44,448 nucleotides of DNA from an uncultured Eubacteriales bacterium. Its GTDB lineage: Bacteria > Bacillota > Clostridia > Oscillospirales > Oscillospiraceae. Each line of letters begins with the position of its first letter. Positions within the stretch are counted from its first letter, which is position 1. Made by a program: the position numbers and the translations under genes. The DNA lies in assembly GCA_902496595.1 (NCBI GenBank), contig CABVBV010000005.1, positions 1 to 44,448 on the forward strand, in the 5' to 3' direction. The notes below the pieces were generated by a model. The model saw only the letters and a list, made by a program, of their open reading frames with translations, had not been told where the DNA came from and did no database searches. Positions 31,069 to 39,699 of the stretch are shown here, in pieces.

Positions 31069-32183
31069 TATACCTTGACAGCGCAGCGACCAGCCTCCAG
31101 AAACCAGGAAGCGTCCACCAGGCAGTCTGGAACGCCATGCGAACCATGGCGAGCCCGGGAAGGGGAGGGCACCGGCCGGCATTGCTGGCCGCTGACTGCG
31201 CATACGACTGCCGGAATGAGCTGGCGGGGCTCTTCAACCTGAGCAGACCCGAGAACGTCGTGTTCACTATGAACGCAACGCACGGATTGAATATAGCCAT
31301 AAACACGCTCGTGTCCGAGGGCGACAGAGTTGTAATATCCGGCTACGAGCACAACGCCGTCACGAGACCGCTCCACAGGCTCGGTGCGGTCGTAGATACG
31401 GCCGTGTCCCCGGTCTTTGACACGGAAGCGGCGATAGAAGCCTTTAAAGCGCGTATACCCGGTGCGAAGGCTGTGGTTTGTACACACGTCTCAAACGTCT
31501 TCGGCTTTATCCTGCCGATATATGAGATAGCCGCGCTCTGCCGGGAATACGAAGTGCCGCTCATAGTGGACGCATCTCAGTCCGCCGGAGTTCTTGAGGT
31601 CGACATGGAGAAGCTGGGCGCAAAGTTTATCGCCATGCCGGGACATAAAGGCCTTTACGGGCCCCAGGGCACAGGGGTGCTGTTGTGCCGGGACTTCGCA
31701 GAGCCGATCATGGCCGGGGGTACCGGCTCCGAGAGCAGGAACCAGACAATGCCCGAGTTCCTTCCAGACAGACTGGAAGCGGGAACTCATAATATTCCCG
31801 GCATAGCCGGGCTCATGGCCGGGGTCAGATTCGTCCGCTCCCGGGGAACGGAAAATATAGCGGCCCACGAGATGAAACTCACCGCGCTGCTGGCAGAGAA
31901 GCTGAAAACAGTGCCGGGCCTTGAGGTCTTCGCCTCTGAAGATGGCGGCGCCCAGTCGGGCGTCCTGTCCGTAAGACACGAGCAAATCGGCAGCGAGGAG
32001 CTGGGCGATATGCTGGGGAAAGCCGGAGTCTGCGTGAGAGCCGGACTGCATTGCGCCCCGGCAGCGCACGAGAGCGCCGGAACATTGAGCGGAGGCACCG
32101 TCAGATTCAGCTTCTCAGCCTTCAATTCCGAGACCGAGACCCTCAGAGCGGCCCGGATAACCGAATCTCTTGCTGAGCGGTAA
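31065..32183 (+). CDS. Class V aminotransferase, cysteine desulfurase-like
   Basis: A 372-residue PLP enzyme resembling cysteine desulfurases and selenocysteine lyases (the TIGR01977-like group). The start IYLDSAATSLQKP, the aldimine lysine K195 in MPGHKGLYGPQG, and a C-terminal RAGLHCAPAAH with the likely catalytic cysteine are all present. It starts at a GTG overlapping DUF3343. The probable product is a persulfide or selenide passed to DUF3343; this is inference. It has no IscU or SufU neighbour, so it is unlikely to be the main iron-sulfur desulfurase. Confidence 0.9.
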   Translation: MIYLDSAATSLQKPGSVHQAVWNAMRTMASPGRGGHRPALLAADCAYDCRNELAGLFNLSRPENVVFTMNATHGLNIAINTLVSEGDRVVISGYEHNAVTRPLHRLGAVVDTAVSPVFDTEAAIEAFKARIPGAKAVVCTHVSNVFGFILPIYEIAALCREYEVPLIVDASQSAGVLEVDMEKLGAKFIAMPGHKGLYGPQGTGVLLCRDFAEPIMAGGTGSESRNQTMPEFLPDRLEAGTHNIPGIAGLMAGVRFVRSRGTENIAAHEMKLTALLAEKLKTVPGLEVFASEDGGAQSGVLSVRHEQIGSEELGDMLGKAGVCVRAGLHCAPAAHESAGTLSGGTVRFSFSAFNSETETLRAARITESLAER

Positions 32184-32189
32184 ATGGAG

Positions 32190-32218
32190 TTGCTATTTGC
32201 GGAAGATTGTTATATAAT
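32190..32218 (+). promoter_or_regulatory. cdaA operon promoter
   Basis: TTGCTA (32190-32195), 17 bp, TATAAT (32213-32218). It starts 6 nt after the preceding stop codon. Confidence 0.82.
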
Positions 32219-32234
32219 ACTATGACTAACCGCT

Positions 32235-32260
32235 GCGCCCCGGCAGATGAGCCGAGGCGC
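32235..32260 (+). other. Leader hairpin upstream of cdaA
   Basis: 10-nt arms (32235-32244 and 32251-32260) with one C-A mismatch and a 6-nt loop lie between the promoter and the cdaA start. No T-run follows. It may stabilise the mRNA or affect expression. Confidence 0.4.
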
Positions 32261-32289
32261 TCGATACGGAAGCTGTGGGGACAGGCACT

Positions 32290-33159
32290 ATGGAAAAAAT
32301 ACAATCCGTAATATCCACCGCGATAAACTATATGAAAACCGCGCAGGCCTCGGATATCGTGGATATCCTGCTCGTCGCGATGCTCATCTACGTGGCGATA
32401 GGACTCATACGGCGGACGAATATGACGAGAGTCGCAAGGGGTATAGTCCTCATCATACTCGCGCTTTGGTTGTCCGACTTGCTAAAGCTGAGGATGATAA
32501 ACTCGTTCCTGAAGACTACGGTCGAGCTCGGCTTCATAGCCCTGGTGATTATTTTCCAGCCGGAGCTAAGGAGACTGCTGGAGAGGATGGGCAGTGGCAG
32601 ATTCATGTACTTTTTCGGTGGCGGTTCCGCTCCGCTGACCTTTGAGTCCACGATAAACCAGACCGTGCTCGCCTGCACGTCGATGTCAGAGTCGAAGACC
32701 GGCGCGCTCATAGTGTTCGAGAGGATGATAAGCCTGAACGAACAGATGGCCACGGGCACGATCGTGAATGCGGACGTGACGAGCGAGCTGCTGCGGAATA
32801 TTTTCTTTGTGAAGGCGCCGCTGCATGACGGTGCGGTGATAATCCGGGAGGGCAGGCTGGCCGCCGGCGGCTGTATGCTGCCTCTCTCTCAGAACGCGAG
32901 CCTGAGCAGCGACCTGGGCATGAGACATCGAGCGGGCATCGGCATGAGCGAGCACTCCGACGCCGTGGTGGTAATAGTGTCGGAGGAGACGGGTTCCATC
33001 TCGGTCGCGATGGACGGGATGCTGAAGCGGCACCTCACTCCTGAAATGCTGGAGAAGATACTCAGAACAGAGCTGATGCCGGACGCCGAGACGACACAGA
33101 AAAAGGGCCTTGCGGGGCTTATCGCTTCGCTCAAGACATTCAAGGTGAAAAAGCAATGA
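32290..33159 (+). CDS. cdaA: Diadenylate cyclase CdaA
   Basis: A 289-residue membrane enzyme that joins two ATP to make cyclic di-AMP. Three N-terminal hydrophobic helices (about residues 23-40, 50-66 and 78-92) precede the DAC domain, with the catalytic D180-G-A182 and R212-H-R214 motifs. I chose the ATG at 32290, which has GGGGA 8 nt upstream; a GTG at 32275 would add five residues. It overlaps cdaR by 4 nt. In many Firmicutes glmM is the third gene of this operon; here it is not. Confidence 0.96.
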   Translation: MEKIQSVISTAINYMKTAQASDIVDILLVAMLIYVAIGLIRRTNMTRVARGIVLIILALWLSDLLKLRMINSFLKTTVELGFIALVIIFQPELRRLLERMGSGRFMYFFGGGSAPLTFESTINQTVLACTSMSESKTGALIVFERMISLNEQMATGTIVNADVTSELLRNIFFVKAPLHDGAVIIREGRLAAGGCMLPLSQNASLSSDLGMRHRAGIGMSEHSDAVVVIVSEETGSISVAMDGMLKRHLTPEMLEKILRTELMPDAETTQKKGLAGLIASLKTFKVKKQ

Positions 33160-34403
33160 GTAAGAAGAAAAAGAACAAGCTGACAGACAGCAAGGTCTTA
33201 TGGGCCGTCATCTCCCTGCTCGCCTCGCTCTTCATCTGGGTGTATATAACCGGGACACAGGAGGAGATAATTACAACCACCTTCAACAATGTCGAGGTTC
33301 AGCTGCAGGGTGAAGATACGCTGCAGGCGACGCGGGGCTACGTAGTCACGAACGTGAGCGCGGAGACCGTCTCTGTCAAGATAAGCGGTACACGCGGGAA
33401 TATAGGCTCGCTCTCTGCTTCGGACGTGAAGGCGGTCATCGACGTCTCCCTTATAAGCACCACCGGCACACTGACTCAGTATTACACTCTGACGTTCCCT
33501 GACAGCGTGAACGCCGACGCTGTGAGCCTCGTGAGCAGCAACCCGCAGACCATCAGTTTTGAAGTGACCAAGATGTCGTGGAAGCAGGTGCCGGTCGAGG
33601 CCAAGTTCGTCGGCAGCACGGCCGAGAACTATATCGCGGGCGAGATCGAGTATGAGCCCAAGACGATAAAGGTCTCCGGGCCGGAGTCTATGCTCGAGAA
33701 GATCGACCATATCTACGCCGAGATGGGCGGCGACGAACTGACCATGACGCGCACGGCCGATATACCGATAGTGCTCATCGACACTGACGGGAACACCATG
33801 GATACGAGCGGGCTAGAGTTTGAAGTGCCGACGGTGACGGTGACGATACCGATAAGCATGATGAAGGAAGTCCCGCTGTACGTCCAGTGCGTGTACGGCT
33901 CGGGCGCGACCGAGGAGAACACGGTCATCAATATAGAACCGAGCAAGATAACGATCTCGGGCGACACGGAGATCGTCAGCGGCATCAACCGCATTGTGCT
34001 GACGACGGTTGATCTGACGGACTTCTCGCTGACGCATCAGGATACGTACGCTATACCTCTTCCCGACGGCGTGGAGAACGTCACGGGCATCAACCAGGCC
34101 GACGTCAAGATCGAGATAACAGGCGTCGATACAAAGATATTCACGGTGACGAATATCAGTTACCGGAATCTGCCCAGCGGATATACCGTCGACGAGATAA
34201 CCACACAGAGCCTGGACGTGAGGATAAGGGCGCCGCAGGATGTGCTCGACCAGATACAGGCGTCGAACCTGAGCGCTGTGGCAGACCTGTCGGATATCAC
34301 GCAGAGCGGAGATATGTTCGTGCAGGTGCGGATAATCGTGGACGGCTTCACCGACGCGGGAGCGGTCGGGGATTATTCGATAGGAATCAAGATAAAGGGC
34401 TAG
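33156..34403 (+). CDS. cdaR: YbbR-domain protein CdaR
   Basis: A 415-residue membrane-anchored extracellular protein that modulates CdaA. A single N-terminal transmembrane helix (ALWAVISLLASLF region, about residues 15-33) is followed by several YbbR beta-rich repeats, with typical segments such as IKVSGPES, ITISGDTEIV and VRIRAPQDVLDQI. It is coupled to cdaA. Confidence 0.94.
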   Translation: MSKKKKNKLTDSKVLWAVISLLASLFIWVYITGTQEEIITTTFNNVEVQLQGEDTLQATRGYVVTNVSAETVSVKISGTRGNIGSLSASDVKAVIDVSLISTTGTLTQYYTLTFPDSVNADAVSLVSSNPQTISFEVTKMSWKQVPVEAKFVGSTAENYIAGEIEYEPKTIKVSGPESMLEKIDHIYAEMGGDELTMTRTADIPIVLIDTDGNTMDTSGLEFEVPTVTVTIPISMMKEVPLYVQCVYGSGATEENTVINIEPSKITISGDTEIVSGINRIVLTTVDLTDFSLTHQDTYAIPLPDGVENVTGINQADVKIEITGVDTKIFTVTNISYRNLPSGYTVDEITTQSLDVRIRAPQDVLDQIQASNLSAVADLSDITQSGDMFVQVRIIVDGFTDAGAVGDYSIGIKIKG

Positions 34404-34413
34404 GAGGCGCGGC

Positions 34414-34836
34414 TTGACTCAGTATGCTATAATTAAAAAACTCACCGGGCCTGAGAAGGCCGAGGTCGAGGTGCTCCGTGGCACGGCCTGCGGCGACGAC
34501 TGCGGCAGCTGCGAGGTCTGTCACTACGCCTCTAAGATAAGGGTGGAGGCGAGAAACCCGATTGGCGCCTCGGTGGGCGACCGGGTCGAGATCGAGACCT
34601 CCACCTCAAAGGTGCTCGGGGCGGCGGTGCTGGTGTACGTGGTTCCATTCGTGCTGTTTTTCATAGGCTATGCAATAGCTGCACTGCTGCTGGACATGGC
34701 AGAGCTGCCGTCTATGCTCGTCAGCTTTGCGTTTTTCGCCGCGGGATTCGCCGTCGTGGCGATAGTCGGGAAGCGGCATAAGAAGAACCCGATAACCTAC
34801 GAGATAACAAATATCATCGGATGCGGGGCTGACTGA
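34414..34836 (+). CDS. RseC/MucC-type SoxR-reducing system protein
   Basis: A 140-residue protein with an N-terminal cysteine cluster (CGDDCGSCEVC, four cysteines) and two transmembrane helices (about residues 70-88 and 98-118), the layout of RseC proteins. In Clostridia these often accompany Rnf-type electron transport, but no rnf gene is seen here. The start is a TTG at 34414 with AGGAGG 6 nt upstream. It sits where glmM would be expected after cdaR. Confidence 0.85.
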   Translation: MTQYAIIKKLTGPEKAEVEVLRGTACGDDCGSCEVCHYASKIRVEARNPIGASVGDRVEIETSTSKVLGAAVLVYVVPFVLFFIGYAIAALLLDMAELPSMLVSFAFFAAGFAVVAIVGKRHKKNPITYEITNIIGCGAD

Positions 34837-34838
34837 GT

Positions 34839-35717
34839 ATGATTAAGAGCATGACCGGCTACGGCGGGGCCAAGGGCAGCGCCGAGGGCCTTTCGGTGAG
34901 CATAGAGCTCAAGAGCGTGAACAACCGGTACCTGGACGTCTCGGTGAAGCTGCCGAGAACAATGCTTTTCGCCGAAGAACCGATAAAGGCGGCGGTGGGC
35001 AGGCATATTTCCAGGGGCAAGGTGGACGTGTTCGTATCGGTGGACGCTTCAAACTCCGACGATATGGAAGTCCGAGTGAACGAACCGCTGCTAAGGGGAT
35101 ACATCGAGGCTCTGAACTCCGTGTCTGAGAAGTACGGGCTCCAGAACGACCTTACGCTCATGGGAGTCTGCCGTCTCCCGGACGTGCTCAGCACCGACCG
35201 GAGGGAGATAGACAACAGTGCGCTCATGTCGGGCATAGGAGCAATACTCGAAGAGGCGCTGTGCGAATACGATAAGATGCGGCTGAGAGAAGGGGAGAAG
35301 CTCCGGGACGACGTGCTCTCCAGGGTGGACGAGATATCCAGGCTCACGGGCATCGTGGAGGAGAACGCCCCGAAGACCGTTGCAGAGTACCGGGCGAGGT
35401 TGGAGCAGAAGCTGCAGGAGGTGCTCGGCTCTACGAATATTGACGAGAGCCGGATACTGACCGAGGCGGCGATATTTGCAGACAAGATAGCGGTGGACGA
35501 GGAGACGGTACGGCTCAGGAGCCACCTGTCCCAACTGAGGGGGCTGTGCGAAGGCGACTCGCCTGCGGGCCGGAAGATGGATTTTCTCATCCAGGAGCTG
35601 AACCGCGAGTCTAATACGATAGGATCAAAGTGCCAGAACGCTGATATTGCGCACGTCGTGGTGGAGCTGAAGGCGGAGATAGAGAAGATCAGAGAACAGA
35701 TCCAGAACGTGGAGTGA
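34839..35717 (+). CDS. yicC: YicC/YloC family endoribonuclease
   Basis: A 292-residue protein of the YicC family. The N-terminal IKSMTGYGG and SVELKSVNNRYLDVS-type segments are typical, as is the C-terminal GRKMDFLIQELNRESNTIGSKCQ motif. Family members are reported to act as endoribonucleases. The yicC-remA-gmk-rpoZ order is standard in Firmicutes. Confidence 0.94.
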   Translation: MIKSMTGYGGAKGSAEGLSVSIELKSVNNRYLDVSVKLPRTMLFAEEPIKAAVGRHISRGKVDVFVSVDASNSDDMEVRVNEPLLRGYIEALNSVSEKYGLQNDLTLMGVCRLPDVLSTDRREIDNSALMSGIGAILEEALCEYDKMRLREGEKLRDDVLSRVDEISRLTGIVEENAPKTVAEYRARLEQKLQEVLGSTNIDESRILTEAAIFADKIAVDEETVRLRSHLSQLRGLCEGDSPAGRKMDFLIQELNRESNTIGSKCQNADIAHVVVELKAEIEKIREQIQNVE

Positions 35718-35721
35718 GACG

Positions 35722-35991
35722 ATGAAGCTCATAAATATTGGCTTCGGCAGCCTTGTGGCTGCGGAGCGCCTGATCTCAATACTGTCTCCGGACTCTGCAC
35801 CGATAAAGCGTATGATCCAGGACTCGAGAGAACGCGGCCTGCTGGTGGACGCGAGCTACGGCAGGAAGACGAAGTCGGTGCTTGTGACGGACGGGGGCTA
35901 CCTGTTTTTGTCGGCTCTGACGCCGGATGCGGTGGCTGCACGGGCCGGAAGCACGGTCGAACAGGGGGACGAAGAGTATGCACAGGCATGA
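35722..35991 (+). CDS. remA: Extracellular matrix regulator RemA (DUF370)
   Basis: An 89-residue DNA-binding regulator, complete for its family (MKLINIGFGSLVAAERLI, DASYGRKTKSVLVTDGG). In Bacillus RemA activates matrix genes; the targets here are unknown. It overlaps gmk by 14 nt. Confidence 0.94.
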   Translation: MKLINIGFGSLVAAERLISILSPDSAPIKRMIQDSRERGLLVDASYGRKTKSVLVTDGGYLFLSALTPDAVAARAGSTVEQGDEEYAQA

Positions 35992-36592
35992 CAAGGGCAA
36001 GCTGGTCGTGATCTCCGGGCCGAGCGGCGCGGGCAAGAGCACAGTTATCGGCAGGCTGATGGAGCTGAGGAGCGACGTGTGCTTTTCCGTGTCGGTGACG
36101 ACGCGGGCGCCGAGGCCCGGCGAAGAGGACGGGAAGGACTACTTTTTCGTCAGCCCGCAGCGATTCCAGGAGCTGGCGGAGGGCGGATATCTGCTGGAGA
36201 ACGCAGAGTACGTCGGGAACCGGTATGGGACGCCGAGGGGCTATGTAGAGAGCCGGCTGCTTGAGGGCATGAACGTCGTACTCGACATAGAAGTCCAAGG
36301 CGCGGCTCAGGTGCAGAAAAACAGCCCCGACGCCGTTACGGTGTTCATCCTGCCTCCGTCTGGAGAGGAACTTGAGCACAGGCTCAGGCACAGAAACACC
36401 GACTCGGACGAGAAGATAAGAGAGCGGCTGCTCCAGGCGAAGCGCGAATGCGCAGAGGCAGGAAAATACGGCTATATAGTCGTGAACGACGACCCTGACA
36501 GGGCCGCGAGGGAACTTGACTCCATCATCACCGCCGAGAAGTGCAAGACGGCGGACAGAATAAATCTAGTTACAGAGGTGCTTATATCATGA
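35978..36592 (+). CDS. gmk: Guanylate kinase
   Basis: A 204-residue kinase that phosphorylates GMP. It has the P-loop SGPSGAGKST, the GMP-binding TTRAPRPGEEDGKDYFF region and NAEYVGNRYGTP. The ATG at 35978 is chosen; a GGGGGA site precedes it and an upstream ATG at 35927 lies in remA. Its stop overlaps the rpoZ start (ATGA). Confidence 0.96.
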   Translation: MHRHDKGKLVVISGPSGAGKSTVIGRLMELRSDVCFSVSVTTRAPRPGEEDGKDYFFVSPQRFQELAEGGYLLENAEYVGNRYGTPRGYVESRLLEGMNVVLDIEVQGAAQVQKNSPDAVTVFILPPSGEELEHRLRHRNTDSDEKIRERLLQAKRECAEAGKYGYIVVNDDPDRAARELDSIITAEKCKTADRINLVTEVLIS

Positions 36593-36864
36593 TGCTCTAT
36601 CCACCGATGGCCGAGCTTGTGGACAAGGTCGGCAGCCGCTATCTGCTCGTGAATCTGGTCGCAAGGAGGGCGCGGGAGATCTCGCAGAAGGCCGAGGAGG
36701 AAGGCGAAATCCTGGAAAGGAAGCCTATCTCCACCGCGATCGACGAGGTCTATACCGGCAAGCTGACGATCAAGGAATGCGGGCCTGGCGAGGACGTGGC
36801 CGCCGAAGCGGAAACCGAGGCCGTACCGGAGGATAACGAACCGGGGACTGAGAACGAGAACTGA
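36589..36864 (+). CDS. rpoZ: RNA polymerase omega subunit
   Basis: A 91-residue omega subunit that helps RNA polymerase assembly. The conserved core MAELVDKVGSRYLLVNLVARRARE is followed by an acidic tail rich in Glu and Ala. The ATG at 36589 is preferred (AGAGGTG 9 nt upstream) over the next ATG at 36592. Confidence 0.93.
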   Translation: MMLYPPMAELVDKVGSRYLLVNLVARRAREISQKAEEEGEILERKPISTAIDEVYTGKLTIKECGPGEDVAAEAETEAVPEDNEPGTENEN

Positions 36865-36865
36865 G

Positions 36866-36883
36866 GCGGGGCTTAGGCCCCGC
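36866..36883 (+). terminator. GC hairpin after rpoZ, weak or partial terminator
   Basis: A 7-bp stem (36866-36872 with 36877-36883) lies right after the rpoZ stop. Only TAAAGCTCTTT follows, so it may only partly end transcription before priA. Confidence 0.45.
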
Positions 36884-36909
36884 TAAAGCTCTTTGATAGG
36901 GAGACGGAC

Positions 36910-39159
36910 ATGGTTGATATGACGATAGCCAGAATAGCCGTGTCAGGGGTACCGTACCGGCTCGACAAGCCCTATGATTACAGCATACCGGCGGAGCTGG
37001 AGGGCGCGGTGCGGCCCGGGATCCGTGTGCTCGTGCCGTTCACGAACTCAAACAGGAAGACCGAGGGCATCGTGCTTGCATTGAGCGAAGTCAGCCCGAT
37101 GACAAAGCTGAAACCTGTCGGCTCCGTGCTCGATGACGAGCCGCTGCTGACCGAGGGACAGATAAAGCTGGCGCTGTGGATGCACGAGCGTTTTTTCTGT
37201 ACGGTGTACGAGGCAGTGAAGGCAATGCTTCCGGCAGGATTGTGGTTCAAGAACGGAAAGAGGAAAGTTAAGGACAAGTACCAGACCATGGTGCTGCTCT
37301 CCGTCCCGTCCGAGGAAGCCGCAGAAGCCGGGGAGAACAAAAGGCGGAAGGCCCCGCAGCAGTCGGAGGTGCTCAGGATACTGAGCTCAATCGGCCGGGC
37401 CTCTCTTCCAGACCTGAAGGAGTTCACCGGGGCGTCCATGCCCTCGATAAAGGCGCTCAGGGACGCGGGCTATATTGAGCTCAGACAGGTTCCCGTGTAC
37501 CGGAGACCGGAGTTGAGCACCGCCGCGGACAGGGAGCCGATACCAGAGCTCTCGGCGGAGCAGGACAGAGCTTTCAGGGGCATACTCGGCCTGTGCGGCG
37601 GCCGCGCCGCGGGGGCTCTCCTGTTCGGCGTTACCGGCAGCGGGAAGACGACGATATACCTCCGGCTCATAAAGGAGCTGCGCGATAGGGGCCGCACAGC
37701 AATACTGCTTGTCCCGGAGATCGCGCTGACTCCGCAGATGCTGAGAACGTTCGCCTCACACTTTGGAGACGATATCGCCGTCCTGCACAGCAGCCTCTCG
37801 GCGGGAGAGCGTCTGGACGAGTGGAAGCGGATAAAGGAAGGCCGGGCCGGAGTCGTCATTGGCACCCGGAGCGCGGTGTTCGCACCGGTGGAGGGCCTGG
37901 GCGCCATAATAATAGACGAGGAGCAGGAGGACACCTATAAGTCCGAGAACGCGCCGAGATACCATGCGAGAGACGTGGCAAAATTCCGTTGCGCCAGAGA
38001 CGGGGCGCTGCTGCTCCTGGGCTCCGCAACACCGGACGTGGAGAGCCGCTGGCTGGCCGAGCAGGGCCGCTACTCCTACTTTGCGCTCCAGGGCAGATAT
38101 AACGACAGAGCCTTGCCGCAGGTGCAGGTCGTAGATATGAAAAACGAGCTGAGACGCGGCAACGGCGGCAGCATAAGCCTCAAGTTGAGGGACGAGCTGG
38201 AGCGAAATATCGAAGCCGGTGAACAGAGCATACTGTTTCTGAACAGGCGCGGAGCCAACAGACTGATAACCTGCGTGGACTGCGGCTTTACCTATAAATG
38301 CCCCAATTGCAGCGTCAGTCTCACCTACCACAGCTTCACCAGGAGGCTCATGTGCCACCACTGCGGATACTCCAAGCCTCTGGATGAGAGCTGCCCGGAG
38401 TGCGGAGGGAGGCTGTACCATGTCGGAGTGGGCACTCAGAAAGTCGAGGAGGAACTGGGCGAGCTCTTCCCGGACGTAAGAGTGCTGCGGATGGATACCG
38501 ACACAGTCGCCCCGGCCGGCGGGCACGATGTGCTGCTCGAGCGCTTCAAAGAGGAAAGGATCCCGATAATGGTCGGGACGCAGATGGTGACGAAGGGCTT
38601 GAATTTCGAGAACGTCACCCTGGTCGGCGTAATTTCGGCAGACCAGAGCCTCTACGCTGCGGATTACCGGGCGGCTGAGCGCACTTTTTCGCTGATCACG
38701 CAGGTGGTGGGCCGCTCCGGCCGTTTTGAGAAGCCGGGCAGGGCTGTTATCCAGACCTATACTCCGTCGAACCAGGTTATTAGACAGGCGGCTGCGCAGG
38801 ACTACGAGAGCTTCTATAAATCTGAGATAGAGCTTCGGAGGCTCCAGGCCCTGCCTCCGTTCACAGAGCTGCTGAGCGTGACGATGTCGGGTACGGTCGA
38901 AGCCGACGTCCATGCAGTTGCAGTCGCAGCGAGGGACGAGCTGCTGCGCAGCGCTGGAAATGTTGAAGGCGTAAGGGTGCTGGGGCCCGCGCCTCTGTCA
39001 ATACTCAGGGTCAATAACAAATACCGCTACCGGGTGACGCTCTGCGCTCCTCCGGGAACGGGCATGAGGAGACTGATGGCCGACCTCGTCTCGAGATTCG
39101 GCTCAGATAAAAAGTACCGCGGCGTGTCCGTGTATGCGGATACGAACCCGTCGGATTAG
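36910..39159 (+). CDS. priA: Primosomal protein N' (replication restart helicase PriA)
   Basis: A 749-residue DNA helicase that reloads the replisome at stalled forks. The N-terminal DNA-binding region is followed by the helicase core (Walker A GVTGSGKTT, Walker B IIIDEEQ) and the zinc-binding cysteine array (CVDCGF, CPNC, CHHCGY, CPECGG). coaBC, usually between rpoZ and priA in Firmicutes, is absent here. Confidence 0.96.
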   Translation: MVDMTIARIAVSGVPYRLDKPYDYSIPAELEGAVRPGIRVLVPFTNSNRKTEGIVLALSEVSPMTKLKPVGSVLDDEPLLTEGQIKLALWMHERFFCTVYEAVKAMLPAGLWFKNGKRKVKDKYQTMVLLSVPSEEAAEAGENKRRKAPQQSEVLRILSSIGRASLPDLKEFTGASMPSIKALRDAGYIELRQVPVYRRPELSTAADREPIPELSAEQDRAFRGILGLCGGRAAGALLFGVTGSGKTTIYLRLIKELRDRGRTAILLVPEIALTPQMLRTFASHFGDDIAVLHSSLSAGERLDEWKRIKEGRAGVVIGTRSAVFAPVEGLGAIIIDEEQEDTYKSENAPRYHARDVAKFRCARDGALLLLGSATPDVESRWLAEQGRYSYFALQGRYNDRALPQVQVVDMKNELRRGNGGSISLKLRDELERNIEAGEQSILFLNRRGANRLITCVDCGFTYKCPNCSVSLTYHSFTRRLMCHHCGYSKPLDESCPECGGRLYHVGVGTQKVEEELGELFPDVRVLRMDTDTVAPAGGHDVLLERFKEERIPIMVGTQMVTKGLNFENVTLVGVISADQSLYAADYRAAERTFSLITQVVGRSGRFEKPGRAVIQTYTPSNQVIRQAAAQDYESFYKSEIELRRLQALPPFTELLSVTMSGTVEADVHAVAVAARDELLRSAGNVEGVRVLGPAPLSILRVNNKYRYRVTLCAPPGTGMRRLMADLVSRFGSDKKYRGVSVYADTNPSD

Positions 39160-39168
39160 GAGGATAAA

Positions 39169-39699
39169 ATGGCGCTCAGGAAGATAGTGACGAGCGAGGA
39201 CGACTTGCTGTATAAGCACTGCCGCGAAGTGACGAAGTTTGACGACAGGCTTCATACGCTGCTGGACGACATGAGGGATACGCTCGAGTCAGCTGACGGC
39301 GTGGGCCTCGCCGCGCCGCAGGTGGGCGTGCTCAGAAGAGCGGTCATCGTGCTCGAGACAAACGTGCCCGAGGGCGAGCGGCCCTACGTCATCGAGCTCG
39401 TGAATCCGGAGATAGTGGAAAAGTCCGGAGAGCAGTACGGGCCCGAGGGCTGCCTGTCCGTGCCGGGACGCTACGGCCTCGTGGAGCGGCCCATGCAGGT
39501 AACGGTGAGGGCGCAGGACAGATACGGCAAGAGCTTTGAGGTCAAGGGCGAGGGGCTCACCGCAAGATGCTTCTGCCACGAGCTAGACCACCTCGAGGGC
39601 GTGGTCTTCACCTCTGTCGCCGACAGGATGCTGACGGACGAGGAGCTTGAGACCGGCAGCTGGATGGACGAAGACAACGCGGAGGACGAGAAGGAATGA
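39169..39699 (+). CDS. def: Peptide deformylase
   Basis: A 176-residue metallo-enzyme that removes the formyl group from new proteins. All three motifs are present: GVGLAAPQ, EGCLSVPG and HELDH. AGGAGG precedes the start. The stop overlaps fmt (ATGA), linking the enzymes that remove and add the formyl group. Confidence 0.96.
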   Translation: MALRKIVTSEDDLLYKHCREVTKFDDRLHTLLDDMRDTLESADGVGLAAPQVGVLRRAVIVLETNVPEGERPYVIELVNPEIVEKSGEQYGPEGCLSVPGRYGLVERPMQVTVRAQDRYGKSFEVKGEGLTARCFCHELDHLEGVVFTSVADRMLTDEELETGSWMDEDNAEDEKE

